A stretch of DNA of 64,000 bases from Cricetomys ansorgei (Eukaryota; Chordata; Mammalia; Rodentia; Nesomyidae): assembly GCA_026225945.1 (NCBI GenBank), contig JAMJFZ010003581.1, positions 3,391,001-3,455,000 on the forward strand, in the 5' to 3' direction. The position numbers and the translations under genes are program-made. This document shows, piece by piece, positions 36,046 to 47,150 of the stretch; within the stretch, counting starts at the first letter, position 1; every line of letters begins with the position of its first letter. The notes under the pieces are model-generated. The model did no database searches. It was not told the origin of the DNA and saw only the letters and a list, made by a program, of their open reading frames with translations.

Positions 36046-36084
<39 letters not shown>
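36046..36084 (+). repeat. (GT)n microsatellite
   Basis: A pure GT run of about 39 bp followed by a T run. Confidence 0.97.
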
Positions 36085-36086
<2 letters not shown>

Positions 36087-37080
36087 TTTTTTTTGTCTCA
36101 TTGGTGGTCTATTGACTGTTTTGATTGTAGTTTTTGTGGTTTTGTTCGAGAGAGAGCGAGAATGTAAAGTTGGGTGGGAAGGAAGGTAGGACGGATCTGA
36201 GAGGATTTGGGTGTGGAGAACACCAGGATCAAAATATATTGTGTGGAAAAAAATTATTTAAAAAACCCTACTCAATTATTTTTTTCCTTTCAGAGATGGA
36301 GTCAACCGAGTTCAGGAACAAACACGCTGTGATTCCAAAGCTTCGCTTCGCTAGGATTCTCACTGACTTCTTAAGGATAAAGATCCCTGGACCGCTGCTG
36401 CTTGGTACCCCATGCCCACCTGTGAAGAAGCATGGATTCTCATACGTTCAATCATTTTCTTTATCCATTAGGAATGCCAGGCAAATGTCGAATTGTGTTT
36501 TGGGTCCTGCAGACCATCACCGTCAAAGGCACTGGGGTACGAAGCAGAAAGCCTCCAGCAACTAGCAGAAATAGCTCTGAGCTACTCTGTTGCCTATGGG
36601 TTCCTTAAAATTCTCAGACTTCACAGTCAGCATTACGGCCTCAAAATGAAAACACCCTTTGAAATTTCTCACCGGAAAACTTAGTGTATTATGCCGTAAG
36701 CCACGGGTGTGGTATTTAGAGCTACACTAATCGCAATAGTCTCCTGTTCTGTCCCGAGAAGAGAGAAAGTATTGCTTAGAAAGCCACCAACAGGTGACGG
36801 ATGGCCATCTCTAACCTCCCCCACTCTGTATCGGAACAACTGGTTGGCCACAAACCATTAAGTAAACTGATCTAGAAAAAATATAGTCGTGCGGGTTGCT
36901 CTAAGATAAGTGTGTTTTGTTTTGTTTTTTAAAAAAGAAAATTTGCTTCCTAAACTAATTAACAGATTTGAGACTATTCTTATTTTCCCACAGCTTTGAC
37001 AGGCTCCGGGGGGTTGTGGTTTGGTTTTGTTTTGTTTCTGTTTTGCTCTAATTACATGCTGAAATGTTACCTGCTTTTCT
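36085..37080. other. Intronic DNA without recognised repeats
   Basis: A plus-strand frame of 143 codons (36134-36565) shows no family similarity. T/G-rich simple stretches at 36911-36935 and 37015-37048. Confidence 0.4.
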
Positions 37081-37084
37081 TTTA

Positions 37085-37440
37085 GAGATTTAATTTGTAC
37101 ATATGTATGTTTGTATGTGCCCTGTGTGTGTGTGTTCATGTGTCCGTGTGTGTCTCCATGTGTGTGTCTGTGTCTGTCCCTCTGTGTTTGTGTAGGCTAA
37201 ATGTTGACAAGGGATACCTTTCTCAATGGCTCTCCGTAATATCTTTTGCAGCAGGCTCTCATCCATTTAGCTAGATCGGCTTGCCACTAAGATGCAGGAA
37301 CCCTGTTGACTGCGCCTCCCCAGTCCTGGGGTTATAAGTGTGCACCACCATGCCTGGCTTCTGTTTACATGGGGTCTGCGGCATCGAATTTGGATCCTTG
37401 TGTCCGTGTTGAAAGCACTTCATCGTTTGCATCACCCAGC
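37085..37440 (-). mobile_element. RSINE1/B4-type SINE with GT-rich tail
   Basis: Antisense: a GTGTGTCT tail region, AGCAGGCTCTCATCC, CTGCGCCTCCCCAGTCCTGG, GTTATAAGTGTGCACCACCA, TGCCTGGCTTCTGTTTAC, GAAAGCACTTCATCGTTTGC. Confidence 0.75.
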
Positions 37441-38194
37441 AGGTAGAACTTTAATTAAAAAAAATTCTTAATAATTGAATCTTAAATGATTTGTGGCAAT
37501 GATATAAAAGCGGGCTTGCATGGGAAATTATACAGATGCATTCTTAGATAATAGGACAAATGTTTCCTACTTGACAAGAAAGTTTTTGTGTTTATTATCC
37601 ACCCCTCCACCTATTCATCCTTGGCACCCCTCATCCCAGCTTTCTCCGTGTTCGTGGCATCCCACTATGGTCTCCTTAGAATTCAACAAATCAAATGCTG
37701 TGAGAACTGGCCCAATGAAATGATAATTTCTACGTTAATATGTATGTAATAATGAGCTTTGGGCGCTAATCAAATTTATACGGAAGAATTCCTTTTTCTA
37801 TGATTTCATGGGTGACTATAAACAGTAGGCATGGTAACCATACTTTTATATTGAAAGGTTTTAGTCGATTTGCAACTGTACGCCAGAGCTCTACTCCCTT
37901 GGAGAGAGGAAGAGACAGGACCTGTTATTATTATATTAAAGTAAGCAATTCAATGGGGTACACTTCTAGGCAAATGTAGGTGTTTTTATATGGAGAGTGA
38001 TGGCTTCCCCTTTCCTTCTCCTCCACTTTTCCTGAACACATACTGAGCATCTGTCACCTGATGACTATTCTCAGCTCCCAAGAAGAAGCAATAAAGACAA
38101 TACAGTGTCTAAAGGTTATAAGGGAAACTTGCTTGGAAGCCAGCAGAGCACAGAAAGGAGACCTGAAATTAAAGCTCAGGTAGAAAGTATTTCT
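37441..38194. other. Intronic DNA without firm repeat assignment
   Basis: AT-rich. 38030-38105 carries a weak L2-like TACTGAGCATCTGTCACCTG segment; nothing else seen. Confidence 0.4.
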
Positions 38195-38535
38195 CATCTA
38201 GAGAGGTGTCATCGTGCTGTTAAAACAGACCGACAAAAGCATCGTAAGGGAAAGGTTTATCTCGGCTTACGGTTCCAGAGGGATTGAGTCCATCTTGGCA
38301 GAAAAGACACAGTGCAGGAGAAGGAGGCTGACTGCTCATGTTTATCTGCTTTCAGGAAGCAGAGGATGAACAGGAAGTGGAGCTGAGTTATGGAGCCTCA
38401 AGGCCCAACCCCAGTGAGCCACTTCTGCCCCAGGACCCCACCTCCTAAAAGTTTCCCAAACAGCATCAGCAGCTGGAGACCAAGTGTTCAAATACTTGAG
38501 CCTACAAGGGTCATTTCATATTCAAACCACACCAG
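38195..38535 (-). mobile_element. MaLR-type solo LTR, near full length
   Basis: Antisense: GGAAAGGTTTATCTCGGCTT, ACGGTTCCAGAGGGATTGAG, TCCATCTTGGCAGAAAAGAC, ACCAAGTGTTCAAATACTTG, ATATTCAAACCACACCA. Confidence 0.8.
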
Positions 38536-38586
38536 GAGGTGGCCCCTGAACATGTCTAAAGGTAAGTGGGGATTACCTAGCAAAAC

Positions 38587-38612
38587 GGGGGTGGGGTGGG
38601 GGTGGGGTGGGG
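38587..38612 (+). promoter_or_regulatory. Canonical G-quadruplex-forming tract
   Basis: Five G-runs of 4-5 bases separated by single T bases. This fits the G3+N1-7 rule with minimal loops. It is on the strand opposite Rcan2 sense, so it could form in the template DNA strand but not in the pre-mRNA. Confidence 0.85.
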
Positions 38613-39159
38613 CGCCAAGTAGAGAGCACTGGTGTGAGCACCTTGTAAGGAATGAGGTTTAAGGAACAAACAGATTATTTTTGAAAGCTGGGAAATGGTC
38701 CAGAATTGGCCTGCAGTGTATTTGTGAGCATCCTGGCACACCAATATCCATCAGACAAGGGCAAAATAAGCAGGGGGAAACTGTGTCAAGCTGAGGGATT
38801 TCAACCTTGCCCTGACACTTGTAAGGAACAATAAAGAATGTTTGAGAAAGGAGTGTATTTCAGAACAGAGCTAAAAGTAGAGCCCCAAAAACCTTAATCT
38901 AAAGACAAACCAAAGACCTAAATAGGTAATCCACTCCCAATATAGTATTTAATTTAGATGTACATATATACATGAGAGGCAGCTGGTCTCAAGGCACTGA
39001 AGAATAACTTTTCTCTTTGATTTCCAGATCCTCCTTTCAGCAGTGGGTCCCAATAAAATAAAAAGCATTGGGAATTTAAGCACAGAATTGTTTACTTGGT
39101 GTCAACTAAAAGGATTCTTTTCTTCTTAAATGGATATATCCATCAGCAGAGGCTGTTAT

Positions 39160-39248
39160 CTTACTGAAATGGAAGGAAGAGGCAGGAGGATTGTGAATTC
39201 AAGGCGAATGTTGGTAATTTAGTGAGAAACTGTCCCAAAATGAAACAT
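39160..39248 (+). mobile_element. B1-like right part before an ID element
   Basis: GGAAGAGGCAGGAGGATTGT, GAATTCAAGGCGAATGTTGG and AGTGAGAAACTGTCCCAAAA resemble the right part of B1/B4. Confidence 0.6.
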
Positions 39249-39254
39249 TAATAA

Positions 39255-39346
39255 GAGGGTTTTGGATGTGGCTCAGTGGTAGAGTGCTTTCTCATGCAGG
39301 ACGCCCTGGATCCAGTCTCCACTACTATTAAACAAACAAACAAACG
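39255..39346 (+). mobile_element. ID SINE
   Basis: GGTTTTGGATGTGGCTCAGT, GGTAGAGTGCTTTCTCATGC, CCCTGGATCCAGTCTCC and an AAAC-rich tail. ID elements derive from BC1/tRNA-Ala. The copy is diverged, not a recent rat-type ID. Confidence 0.8.
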
Positions 39347-39526
39347 AAGCATAGACTATTCAAGGACTGTACTATTTAAGAACGGAGGATTCTAGGAGAA
39401 AGATTCCTTAGAAAGAATACCCACCCTGCTTAGTAAAGGGGTAGAAGAATGAAGATTCAGATGATGCGTGGGTTCTTGGTACAACAATGAAGACAGGACT
39501 ATTTCAAGTCACACATGGTTGGTGGA

Positions 39527-39598
39527 AGGTGAAAGAAGAGGAGAAGAAGAAGGAGAGGGAAAAGGAAAGAGATGTGGAAGAGGAGAATAGAGAGATGT
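39527..39598 (+). repeat. GA-rich purine tract
   Basis: About 70 bp almost entirely A and G (GAAGAGGAGAAGAAGAAGGA…). Confidence 0.9.
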
Positions 39599-39626
39599 CT
39601 TAAGAGTTTGCTTAAGGCAGTGCTCA

Positions 39627-39995
39627 GGAGATGGCTCAGCCTGTAGGTTCCCACTGAACTTGAGTTTGGATTCCCAAGAGTCAATGTAAAAGGTCAGGCA
39701 CAGTGGCTCTGTGTATGTCCCCAGCATAGGGGGTCAGGGGTAGTAGATGAAGATGGGAGGATCTCAGAAGCTCATTGGCCAGCCTCTGTAGCTGAATTGA
39801 TGTGGTTCAGGTTCAGTGAGAGACCCTGTCAAAAAATTAAAGGTTGAGAGAAACAGAGAAAAGATTTTGACCTCTGGCCTCTACACATATGGGGACGCAT
39901 GTACCTTCCCACACATGTGCACACACCTACACAAACAAGTACATACACGTACAGAGAGAAAACAGAGCACACTTGTACAACACACACACATGCAA
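39627..39995 (+). mobile_element. RSINE1/B4-type SINE, near full length
   Basis: CTCAGGAGATGGCTCAGCCT, GGTCAGGCACAGTGGCTCTG, AAGCTCATTGGCCAGCCTCT, CAGTGAGAGACCCTGTCAAA, TTGACCTCTGGCCTCTACAC and an ACACACATGCA tail. Confidence 0.85.
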
Positions 39996-39999
39996 AGAG

Positions 40000-41695
40000 T
40001 GATTAAAGATGCATGCAGCTGGGAGAACTTGAGCCACATTGGGAATATCGACATTACAGAGTTCTGAGTCAAAAAGAGAGCTCTTTGATGGATCGTAAAG
40101 ACTTGGCAAATGTTACGGACCTTAGGACCTCTCTTATTGCATTCTCTGGTGAAATACTTTGTCATCATATGTTCCCTTATGACTTAAAAGTAATTACATT
40201 ATGCAGAGGGATGAATTAATCCTTAGGATGTCCCATCTGACTTCGGCGTCTGGATGATTCTTTGACCTCCCTTAAGGCTGAATTTACTTGGTACATAGTT
40301 CTTTGTCAAATTTAACGTCATATATGCTTAAGCATATGTTTTATGCTTAAATGTAAAGGACTCATCTCCACCGTAAGTCATTAAAATGAAACCATAATGG
40401 AAAGAGTAGCTGTAGGGAATATTTAAGTCCTCTCTCTGGCCTGGAATCCAGCTTCTTATCTGTGCATAAATATCTCTTGAAGAAGTGACTCTGGTCTTCT
40501 GGAAATCTCAGCAAGAGACAGATGGAACAGAGATGCTAGCAATCACCCATAGCAAGACTCATCCCAATAGCATATAGTTAAAATATAACTTTCCCATGAG
40601 TCCTGCCCATGTCTTTCTGTTCTACCCAGATGCAACAACAAAGGGATACTCTAAAATCCCCTCTAGTCTTTTCCCTCGCAGTGCAAACTCTTTTCATGTT
40701 CCTTCTTATTTCTGTGCAGCTCTGTGCAGGAAGTTGAGATAAAGACTCTGTTTCTACAGAGCCTCTTTATGAGCCTTTAGGATCCTGATCCTTAACTCGA
40801 TGGTTCTACAGGACGGCCCCCTCCCTGTATCAGGCACCTGGTGGAACATCTTTTTCCAAGAAAGGCTTTCAGAATGAAAGGTTCTGCAGACAGACCTGTC
40901 CTGTAGACAGACTTATTCCCTATGAGCTCTGCCAGGGCAGTGAAAGGAGAAGATGCTATCACCTGTCACTCCAGAAAAGATTCAAGAATGCAGCTTCCAG
41001 GCCTTGGTGTGAGGAATGAGATCTAAACAGCAGCCTTTTCTCTACAGCTCCCAGAGGATACAGACATGCCAACCAACCCACGGTCTGGGTCCCTAATGAG
41101 ATATGAACTCTGGCAAAGTCCAGTCAGAACCGCAAAGCAATCATCCAGAAGAATTATTACTTCCCACAAGCAGAAGCACAGAGTAAGTATAGGTATATGT
41201 GTACATATGTATGCATATATGTATGTATATGTATACAGGCTTGCTTTCCTGAAGAACCAAATGGAATTATAACATGCCTCTGTGTACTAAACCATTTGTC
41301 ATTGGGCATCATACTACTCTGTTGAGAAAGAGTAGTAATAGTCAATACTTTGAGCATTAAGAATTTCGTTCTTCTCCTGTCTCCCACTTTCCAAGACAAA
41401 CATTTTTCAGACCGCTTCCTACTGATGCTAACTAAAAGAATGAGCTTTAGTTTCCTTTAAAACAAGTTCCTCAAATGTAATTCTTGAAGTCCAGAACAGT
41501 TCATTAGGAGGAAGGGAAGAAAAAGAGTCTGAAGGGAAAAGTTCCCTCGAATGGGGAACAAAGTGTGGAGAGACGGAAGTAGAACACCCCGGAAAACGCT
41601 CCACCTGCTTCACTTCCCACCAACGGTCGACCTGGCTGAGAGCTGTGGCCAAGGCCTCAAAGTCCAAGGCACAGCAGAAGGGCCTCATTAATTTA
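40000..41695. other. Intronic DNA without recognised repeats
   Basis: No mobile element assigned. Holds a 16-bp perfect palindrome at 40322-40337 and a TATG/TACA-rich stretch at 41190-41235. Confidence 0.45.
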
Positions 41696-41699
41696 AGTC

Positions 41700-42180
41700 A
41701 ACGACATTACAAAGGCTATTCTCTCTCTCCTCTGTGATAGAGTGCCTGGCATTAATATTTTGGTGTCTGAAATGTAACTATCTTCTCAGCGGCTTGGAGG
41801 GGAATAAAGATGCTAAAAATAAATAATTTATAAATAGCCTCTCCTTCAAATACTCTGCTATAATATAATGCACGCTTCCCAGTTCGCCCCTGGTGGTGAA
41901 CATGATTGATTTCCTGTGGGTGTCAAAGCTGTCACCCTGGGTAAGGCAGTAATGGCATATGAATATTCAAGCAATTAAAAACTGTTTGGGGGGACTCTGT
42001 GGGGGGTTGGTTATGAGGACAATGTAAATCACAGCAGGTAGCAGGCTCTCTCAGAGGACTGGCTTAGGGTTGCTGAAGTTCGCTTTCCTCTCTGTGAATG
42101 GCTGCAGTTCACATATAATATTGGTAGTCGTTACCCCAGGTAAGTAGTTACCCAGATTTTTCTGATTTTCGGTAAACTTT
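41700..42180. promoter_or_regulatory. Candidate intronic enhancer/insulator block
   Basis: Repeat-free DNA with two exact MEF2 consensus sites (CTAAAAATAA at 41813-41822 and TTATAAATAG at 41828-41837), a CTCF-like core on the minus strand (CCACCAGGGGCG at 41885-41896), and ATGAATATTCAA with GCAATTAAAA near 41959-41980. Motif matches are direct; enhancer activity is inference. Confidence 0.35.
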
Positions 42181-43220
42181 TAATAGTCTCATGGATCAGA
42201 AGATTCTGACTTTGGTGAATACCATACACATCACTCCTTCTTGGAGAAGCTTCAAAAGCTATAGGACTTCAAAGAGTAGAAACCAGATATAATAAGAACT
42301 TAAGGGTTAGATCTAAGGGTGGTTTCTGGGGACTGTGGCATCAAGGGTGCACTGTACTTCTCAAGCAGACATTTTTAGAATGTGTAGTTCTTGACCGAGA
42401 ACTTGGTACCAAGTTGCTCATGGTAGCAACGGTGGCTGCAGCAACAGTAATCATGCTTTACTGTTTTTTATTTTCTACCAAATCTAATTTGCATTATGCT
42501 CCTGCTCAGTATCACAGAGAATCTTAAAAGTAGGCTTTATTCTAACTTATTAAATGATCAATGTAAGCCTCCAAGAGGTGGTACGGGGCTATGTGGCTTC
42601 ATGACTAGAACTGGAAGGTTCTGCCTTCAAACACTAGCGCAAAGGCAGACAGTAGGACTCATCGGTCCTCTCAAGGATCTCTGTACCAAGCATGCAATGG
42701 GATAGCAATGGATTCTTAGATCTATCATCCTTCTTGGGTGACGTTAGGGAAGCTGTGACAGTGGATCGCAATCAGGCCATCGGTGTGTCTTTGAATTAAA
42801 GACTCCATAGACCCCGTAAACAAAGACCTCTACTGTTGGCTTAGGCTGTTTTAATTTTAAGATGGCTTAAATATACATAAATGGAGAACTTGCTAGAATC
42901 CTATTATTTTTAATGCTCATAAAACTTTAGAAGAAAGCTAAATGTTCAAATTAGACACATATTCCAAATCAGCACAATTCGCGTTCGCAGCCTACAGCCC
43001 AGATTGGATTCTGGCTTCTTTGCGTAAGATGATTCAGCTGGGCTCACATCACCACCCTGTCCTAAGAATAGCTTTCCCTCCTTTAGTTGTGGGAAACTTG
43101 AGCTACCGAGAAGCCTTTGTTCCTCCTTCAGCTCTTGCTATTGGATGTAGCCCAATGCTGTCATCATCTCCTAAGATAAAAGCATTATCGTCCATGACTC
43201 TCGTGCAACCCAGCTGAGAT
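42181..43220. other. Intronic DNA without recognised repeats
   Basis: No exon, RNA gene or repeat was recognised. Confidence 0.45.
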
Positions 43221-43224
43221 GCTT

Positions 43225-43390
43225 TTGACTTCTTTTTGCCTCATTGTGCTCATCCGTAACACATGGATGAGGTCACGGATCTCTTCCCATTGAGTTTTTG
43301 TGAGTATTGATTGAGTCAGTAAATGGCATCCTTTCTACTATTAATGTCTGGTGCCCAGTAGACATTCTATATTTATTATTATGTAGATAG
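43225..43390 (+). repeat. MIR SINE relic
   Basis: TGCCTCATTGTGCTCATCCG, TTTTTGTGAGTATTGATTGA, GTAAATGGCATCC, CTGGTGCCCAGTAGACATTC and a TATTATTATG end. Confidence 0.7.
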
Positions 43391-43857
43391 AAGTATTAAG
43401 AAAAACGAACACAGTATCAGGGAGACAGCTTCATGGCTTAGGTGACTCTAAGATGACAATGTGAGTGAACTGGAATCTAATTCATCTTTGTCATAAAACA
43501 CAAAGACTAAGGCATGGATTATGTTCACTGTTAGTTGAACTTAATCCACACGATATTGTATGTTCACGGTTATGGCAATTCTAGGATGACTGGTAGGAAT
43601 TTTGAAAAAAATATTAAAAGAACTCAGTAGCGAAAATGAAATGAAACCATTGAAATCCTCAAATCAGAAGCGAGACAAAAGAGGTTGAACAGAAAAAGAT
43701 GGGAAACATAGTCTACTTTAACCCAACCACACAAATCATTGCATTTAATGTAATCGATCAGAACAAATGAATCAGGGGATAAAGATGATCACATCATTTA
43801 TAAGAGGAACTCCATCACCTACTCGGTATAATCCATTTTAAGTGCAAATCCATCTGT

Positions 43858-44240
43858 ACCATCTGTATCTCTGTCGCTGTGACAAAACACTGACTCGGGG
43901 GAGAAAAAGGTTTGATTCCATCCCCCAACTCTCAAGGCACAGTCCATCACTGAGGGAAGACAGGGAACTCAAGGCAGGAACCTGGAGGCAGGAACTGAAG
44001 CAGACCACAGAGGAGTGCTGCTACTGACTGGCTCCCCATGGCTTGCTCAGCTTTCTTATAGAACCCAGCCTCGCCTGCCTGGCGGTGATGTCCCTCACAG
44101 TGGGCTGGGCCCTCCCACGAGAGTCTCTCACATACCTGACCATTGAGCAATCTGAGGCAATTCTTCAGCTGAGATTCCACCTTCCCACGTGACTATAGAT
44201 TGTGTCAGTTGACAATAACAACAAAATACCAACCCAAACA
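43858..44240 (-). mobile_element. MaLR-like solo LTR, near full length
   Basis: Antisense counterpart of the element at 15324: GCTGTGACAAAACACTGACT, GCACAGTCCATCACTGAGGG, CTTGCTCAGCTTTCTTATAG, AGTGGGCTGGGCCCTCCCAC, GTGTCAGTTGACAATAACAA. Confidence 0.75.
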
Positions 44241-44382
44241 ACACCTTGTATATTATCCATAGGTTAAGAGCGAAATAATGGAGAGAAGAATAAAAAGCCA
44301 AGGTGACTTTATTACACAGTTATTCAAATAATGATCACGTTTATCTACTTGTTCTATTTCTGTGGGTTTTTTTCTCTTTTTG

Positions 44383-44590
44383 GAAAGATTTATTTTATCT
44401 TTAAATATGTGTGTGTGTACGTGCACCATGTGAGTTCAGTGCCTGTGAGGACCAGAAGAAGGCGTTGGGTCCCCTGGAGCTGGGATCACAGGCAGTTGTG
44501 AGCCACTTGACACGGGTGCTGGAAACTGAACTTGAATTCTCTGCAAGAGCAGGGAACTCTCTCTTAGCTGCTGAGCCACCTCTCCAGCCC
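44383..44590 (-). mobile_element. B2/B3-family SINE, full length
   Basis: Antisense: GGAAAGATTTATTTTATCTT, GAGGACCAGAAGAAGGCGTT, CAGGCAGTTGTGAGCCACTT, TGCTGAGCCACCTCTCCAGC. Confidence 0.95.
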
Positions 44591-45340
44591 CACTAACCAA
44601 CCCTCTGAAAGTGAACTCATAGATCCCTGAGAAATAAGATTAGCAAATAAAATGGAGTTAATTCTGTTTTACCTCTAGGCTTATATGTTTATACTGCTAC
44701 CAAATCAAATTTTTAATCTTTTGAAATTTTATTTGAAAGGATATACTAAGCATTTCCTTAGATAAAATTCAGAGAGAACTACATAAGCGACAGGGAACGT
44801 TAGACTGAAAATAGATGCAAATTCTAAGTAACTAAGATGAAGCATGAATTCTTGGCATGGACAAATATTTATATTTCACCATTAAATGACCACATTCTAA
44901 AGAGTTCGTTTAGCTGGAAGAAGTAGCTGAAAGGGAATCCCTGTTTCCAGGTTTTACAGCAAGAGCCAGGTTCTGTGAAAAGAAAAAAAACAAACCAAAC
45001 AGAAGAGAAATGCTATTTAAACTAAGATGGTGGCCACCCAAGGGACATCAAAGATTTATTGTCATTTAAAGAAAATCAGAAGTACCAAAAAAAAAAAAAA
45101 TGGGCAAGAAAAATCTGCGTGGGTAACGCGGAGACATCTTGCCTCACGATGAAAATCTGGGCCGTGTTTCTTTTCTTGTAGGAGGAAATGAGAATCCAGA
45201 CTCTGGTGTTAAAATGGAGTAGGTGTGGATGAAGGGAAATATTTATCAACATGTAGTTAACACTATTGGCTTTCAAACACAGAGATGTGGCGGTTGTTTC
45301 AACAAAAACAGATCGAGTACACTGGGCTAACAGAAAATAT
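44591..45340. other. Intronic DNA without recognised repeats
   Basis: Contains a 14-nt A run near 45087-45100; otherwise unassigned. Confidence 0.45.
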
Positions 45341-45344
45341 CAGG

Positions 45345-45455
45345 ATTCCATAACTGAAAATGTCACATTTGTTCTGGGCCTCGGTGTTTGCATCTGTGCC
45401 ATGGGATTACTTCTTCTTAGGGTGGTAATTAGAAGTGAAAAGATAAACATTGGGT
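45345..45455 (+). repeat. MIR SINE relic
   Basis: TTGTTCTGGGCCTCGGTGTT, TGCATCTGTGCCATGGGATT, AGGGTGGTAATTAGAAGTGA match MIR. Confidence 0.55.
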
Positions 45456-46097
45456 GGCCTTCCAGACAGCCATACATACTTGTGTTCAGGAACCCTGGCA
45501 GCTTGGCTACAAGAAAATGATCCAAATAGACATTGTATTTCCCAAGGCAGGACCATCAGATCCCCTTGGCACTGGATACATCCATTCATTCCTTCAGTCT
45601 GCTGATACAGACCCACTGAGAACCCACTGAAGGCACAGTCCTGTCTCTGTTGACCAACCCTCGTGGAGATGGTGTCCTCCCAGAGTGTATGACCCATCGG
45701 TGAATACAGATGATGAGCAGATGTTCTACTAGAGCTTGTGGGATGATGAGAATGTGGGGATGTTGGTGTGATAGGCTACTTCAGGCTGGGTGGTGAGAGG
45801 TCCTCCAGGGAACTAGGACAACCTGGGAACAAGAGCCAACCCCACAGAAAACCCAGAGAAGCTGCCAGAAGGCCTTGGAGCATACCAAGTAAGAGAATGA
45901 GCTCAGAGGGTAGACAGCTGATCAAATCACAGTCTTCCTAGACCATAATATCCACTTTAGTTTATCCTGAGTGCAACAGGAATTGAGAAGGTTTTGTGCA
46001 TATAGAGGCATGACCCAGTTTGTGTTTTTGAAAAAATTGCCTTCAGTGCTGAGGCTGGATTGAGAGTCAGCGTGCGAGCAAGCACCTCTAGCTATTG

Positions 46098-46320
46098 CAA
46101 AGGGCTGGATGTGGTAGAGTGCTTGCCTAGTGTGCACAAAGCCCTGGGTTCTGTCCCCAGCATCCCATAAACTGCATGTGGCTGTTCATGCCTGTAATCC
46201 CAGCAATTTGGAGGTAAGGGAGGAAGACTCTTAAGTCCAAGGTCACTCTTACTTAACTAGAACATTTGAGGCTATCCTGGGTTACATGAGACCCCATCTT
46301 AGCAAAGATAAGACAGAATG
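46098..46320 (+). mobile_element. B4 SINE (ID-B1 dimer)
   Basis: An ID half (GGTAGAGTGCTTGCCTAGTG, AGCCCTGGGTTCTGTCCCCA) is joined to a B1 half (CATGCCTGTAATCCCAGCAA, CAAGGTCACTC, TGGGTTACATGAGACCCCAT). Confidence 0.92.
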
Positions 46321-46787
46321 AGTCTCTGTTCCAGTTTCCAGTGTTACCTAGGGATCAAAAAGGGATTGGGGTCCCTGAGGTGTATTTCAACAAGTAAAGG
46401 TGAAGCGCACTTGGCTACAGAAACTAGCAGGATTCGACTGCTGGGAATGTCTTACAGGCTATCTGCATCTATACCAGAGAACATTGCATGAGAGGGGCAG
46501 GAAAGATAAAGAGCCCGAGGATGGGGAGAGGGACTGCAAATACCATCTTCCAAGAACGATACGGATTTGACAGCCATGACCTATAGCAGCGGTTTGACTG
46601 GGACCCTAGAAATCGAGCCTTCTTAACAGTCAGCTATGGGGGAGGAGGGGGATGGCTCCAGAGGCCCTACCATATACTGTTGATCTGTTGGCAACAGACT
46701 CTGGGAGCAGGGGAGGCATGATACCCAGTTTTATACCCCTGTTGAGTCCCCCAGGCTCTAATGGTAAATTCCAAACTCAGGATCACA
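46321..46787. other. Intronic DNA without recognised repeats
   Basis: Purine-rich patches near 46490-46535; no repeat family assigned. Confidence 0.4.
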
Positions 46788-46950
46788 GCCCAGGTGTGGT
46801 GAAAGTACGTCTTTAATCCTAGCACACAGGAGGCAGGGGCAGGTAGATCTCCGTGAGTTCGAGACCAGCCTGGTCTACAGAATGAGTTCCAGGACAGCCA
46901 GAGTTATAAACAAGAGAAACCCCGTCTCAAAACAACAACAACAACAGAAA
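46788..46950 (+). mobile_element. B1 SINE, full length
   Basis: CCCAGGTGTGGTGAAAGTAC, CTTTAATCCTAGCACACAGG, TTCGAGACCAGCCTGGTCTA, GGACAGCCAGAGTTATAAAC and a CAACAACAA tail. Confidence 0.95.
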
Positions 46951-47029
46951 CTCTGCACCACCAACATGGCCCTGATTAAAGAGTCTATGAGACACTAAAC
47001 AAAAGCAAAATTGATAAATAGGGAAAAGA

Positions 47030-47150
47030 GACTAATGGCAAGTAGGGAGGGGGTTGGTAGGGGTGAGGGTGAAGGACATGGGAGAGGGGTAAAGGATAAA
47101 ATATATAGTGTTGCCTGTACGAAATTGTAGAGAAACAAAATTTACAAACA
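47030..47150 (+). mobile_element. Possible rodent L1 3' tail
   Basis: A G-rich polypurine stretch (AGTAGGGAGGGGGTTGGTAG) is followed by ATATATAGTGTTGCCTGTAC GAAATTGTAGAGAAACAAAA, the usual order at the end of rodent L1 3' UTRs. Confidence 0.35.

Noticed and set aside
43930..43960. Minus-strand ATGGACTGTG, resembling the start of the short Rcan2 first coding exon
   Set aside because: The following codons do not match the family and the site is within a common LTR-like repeat.
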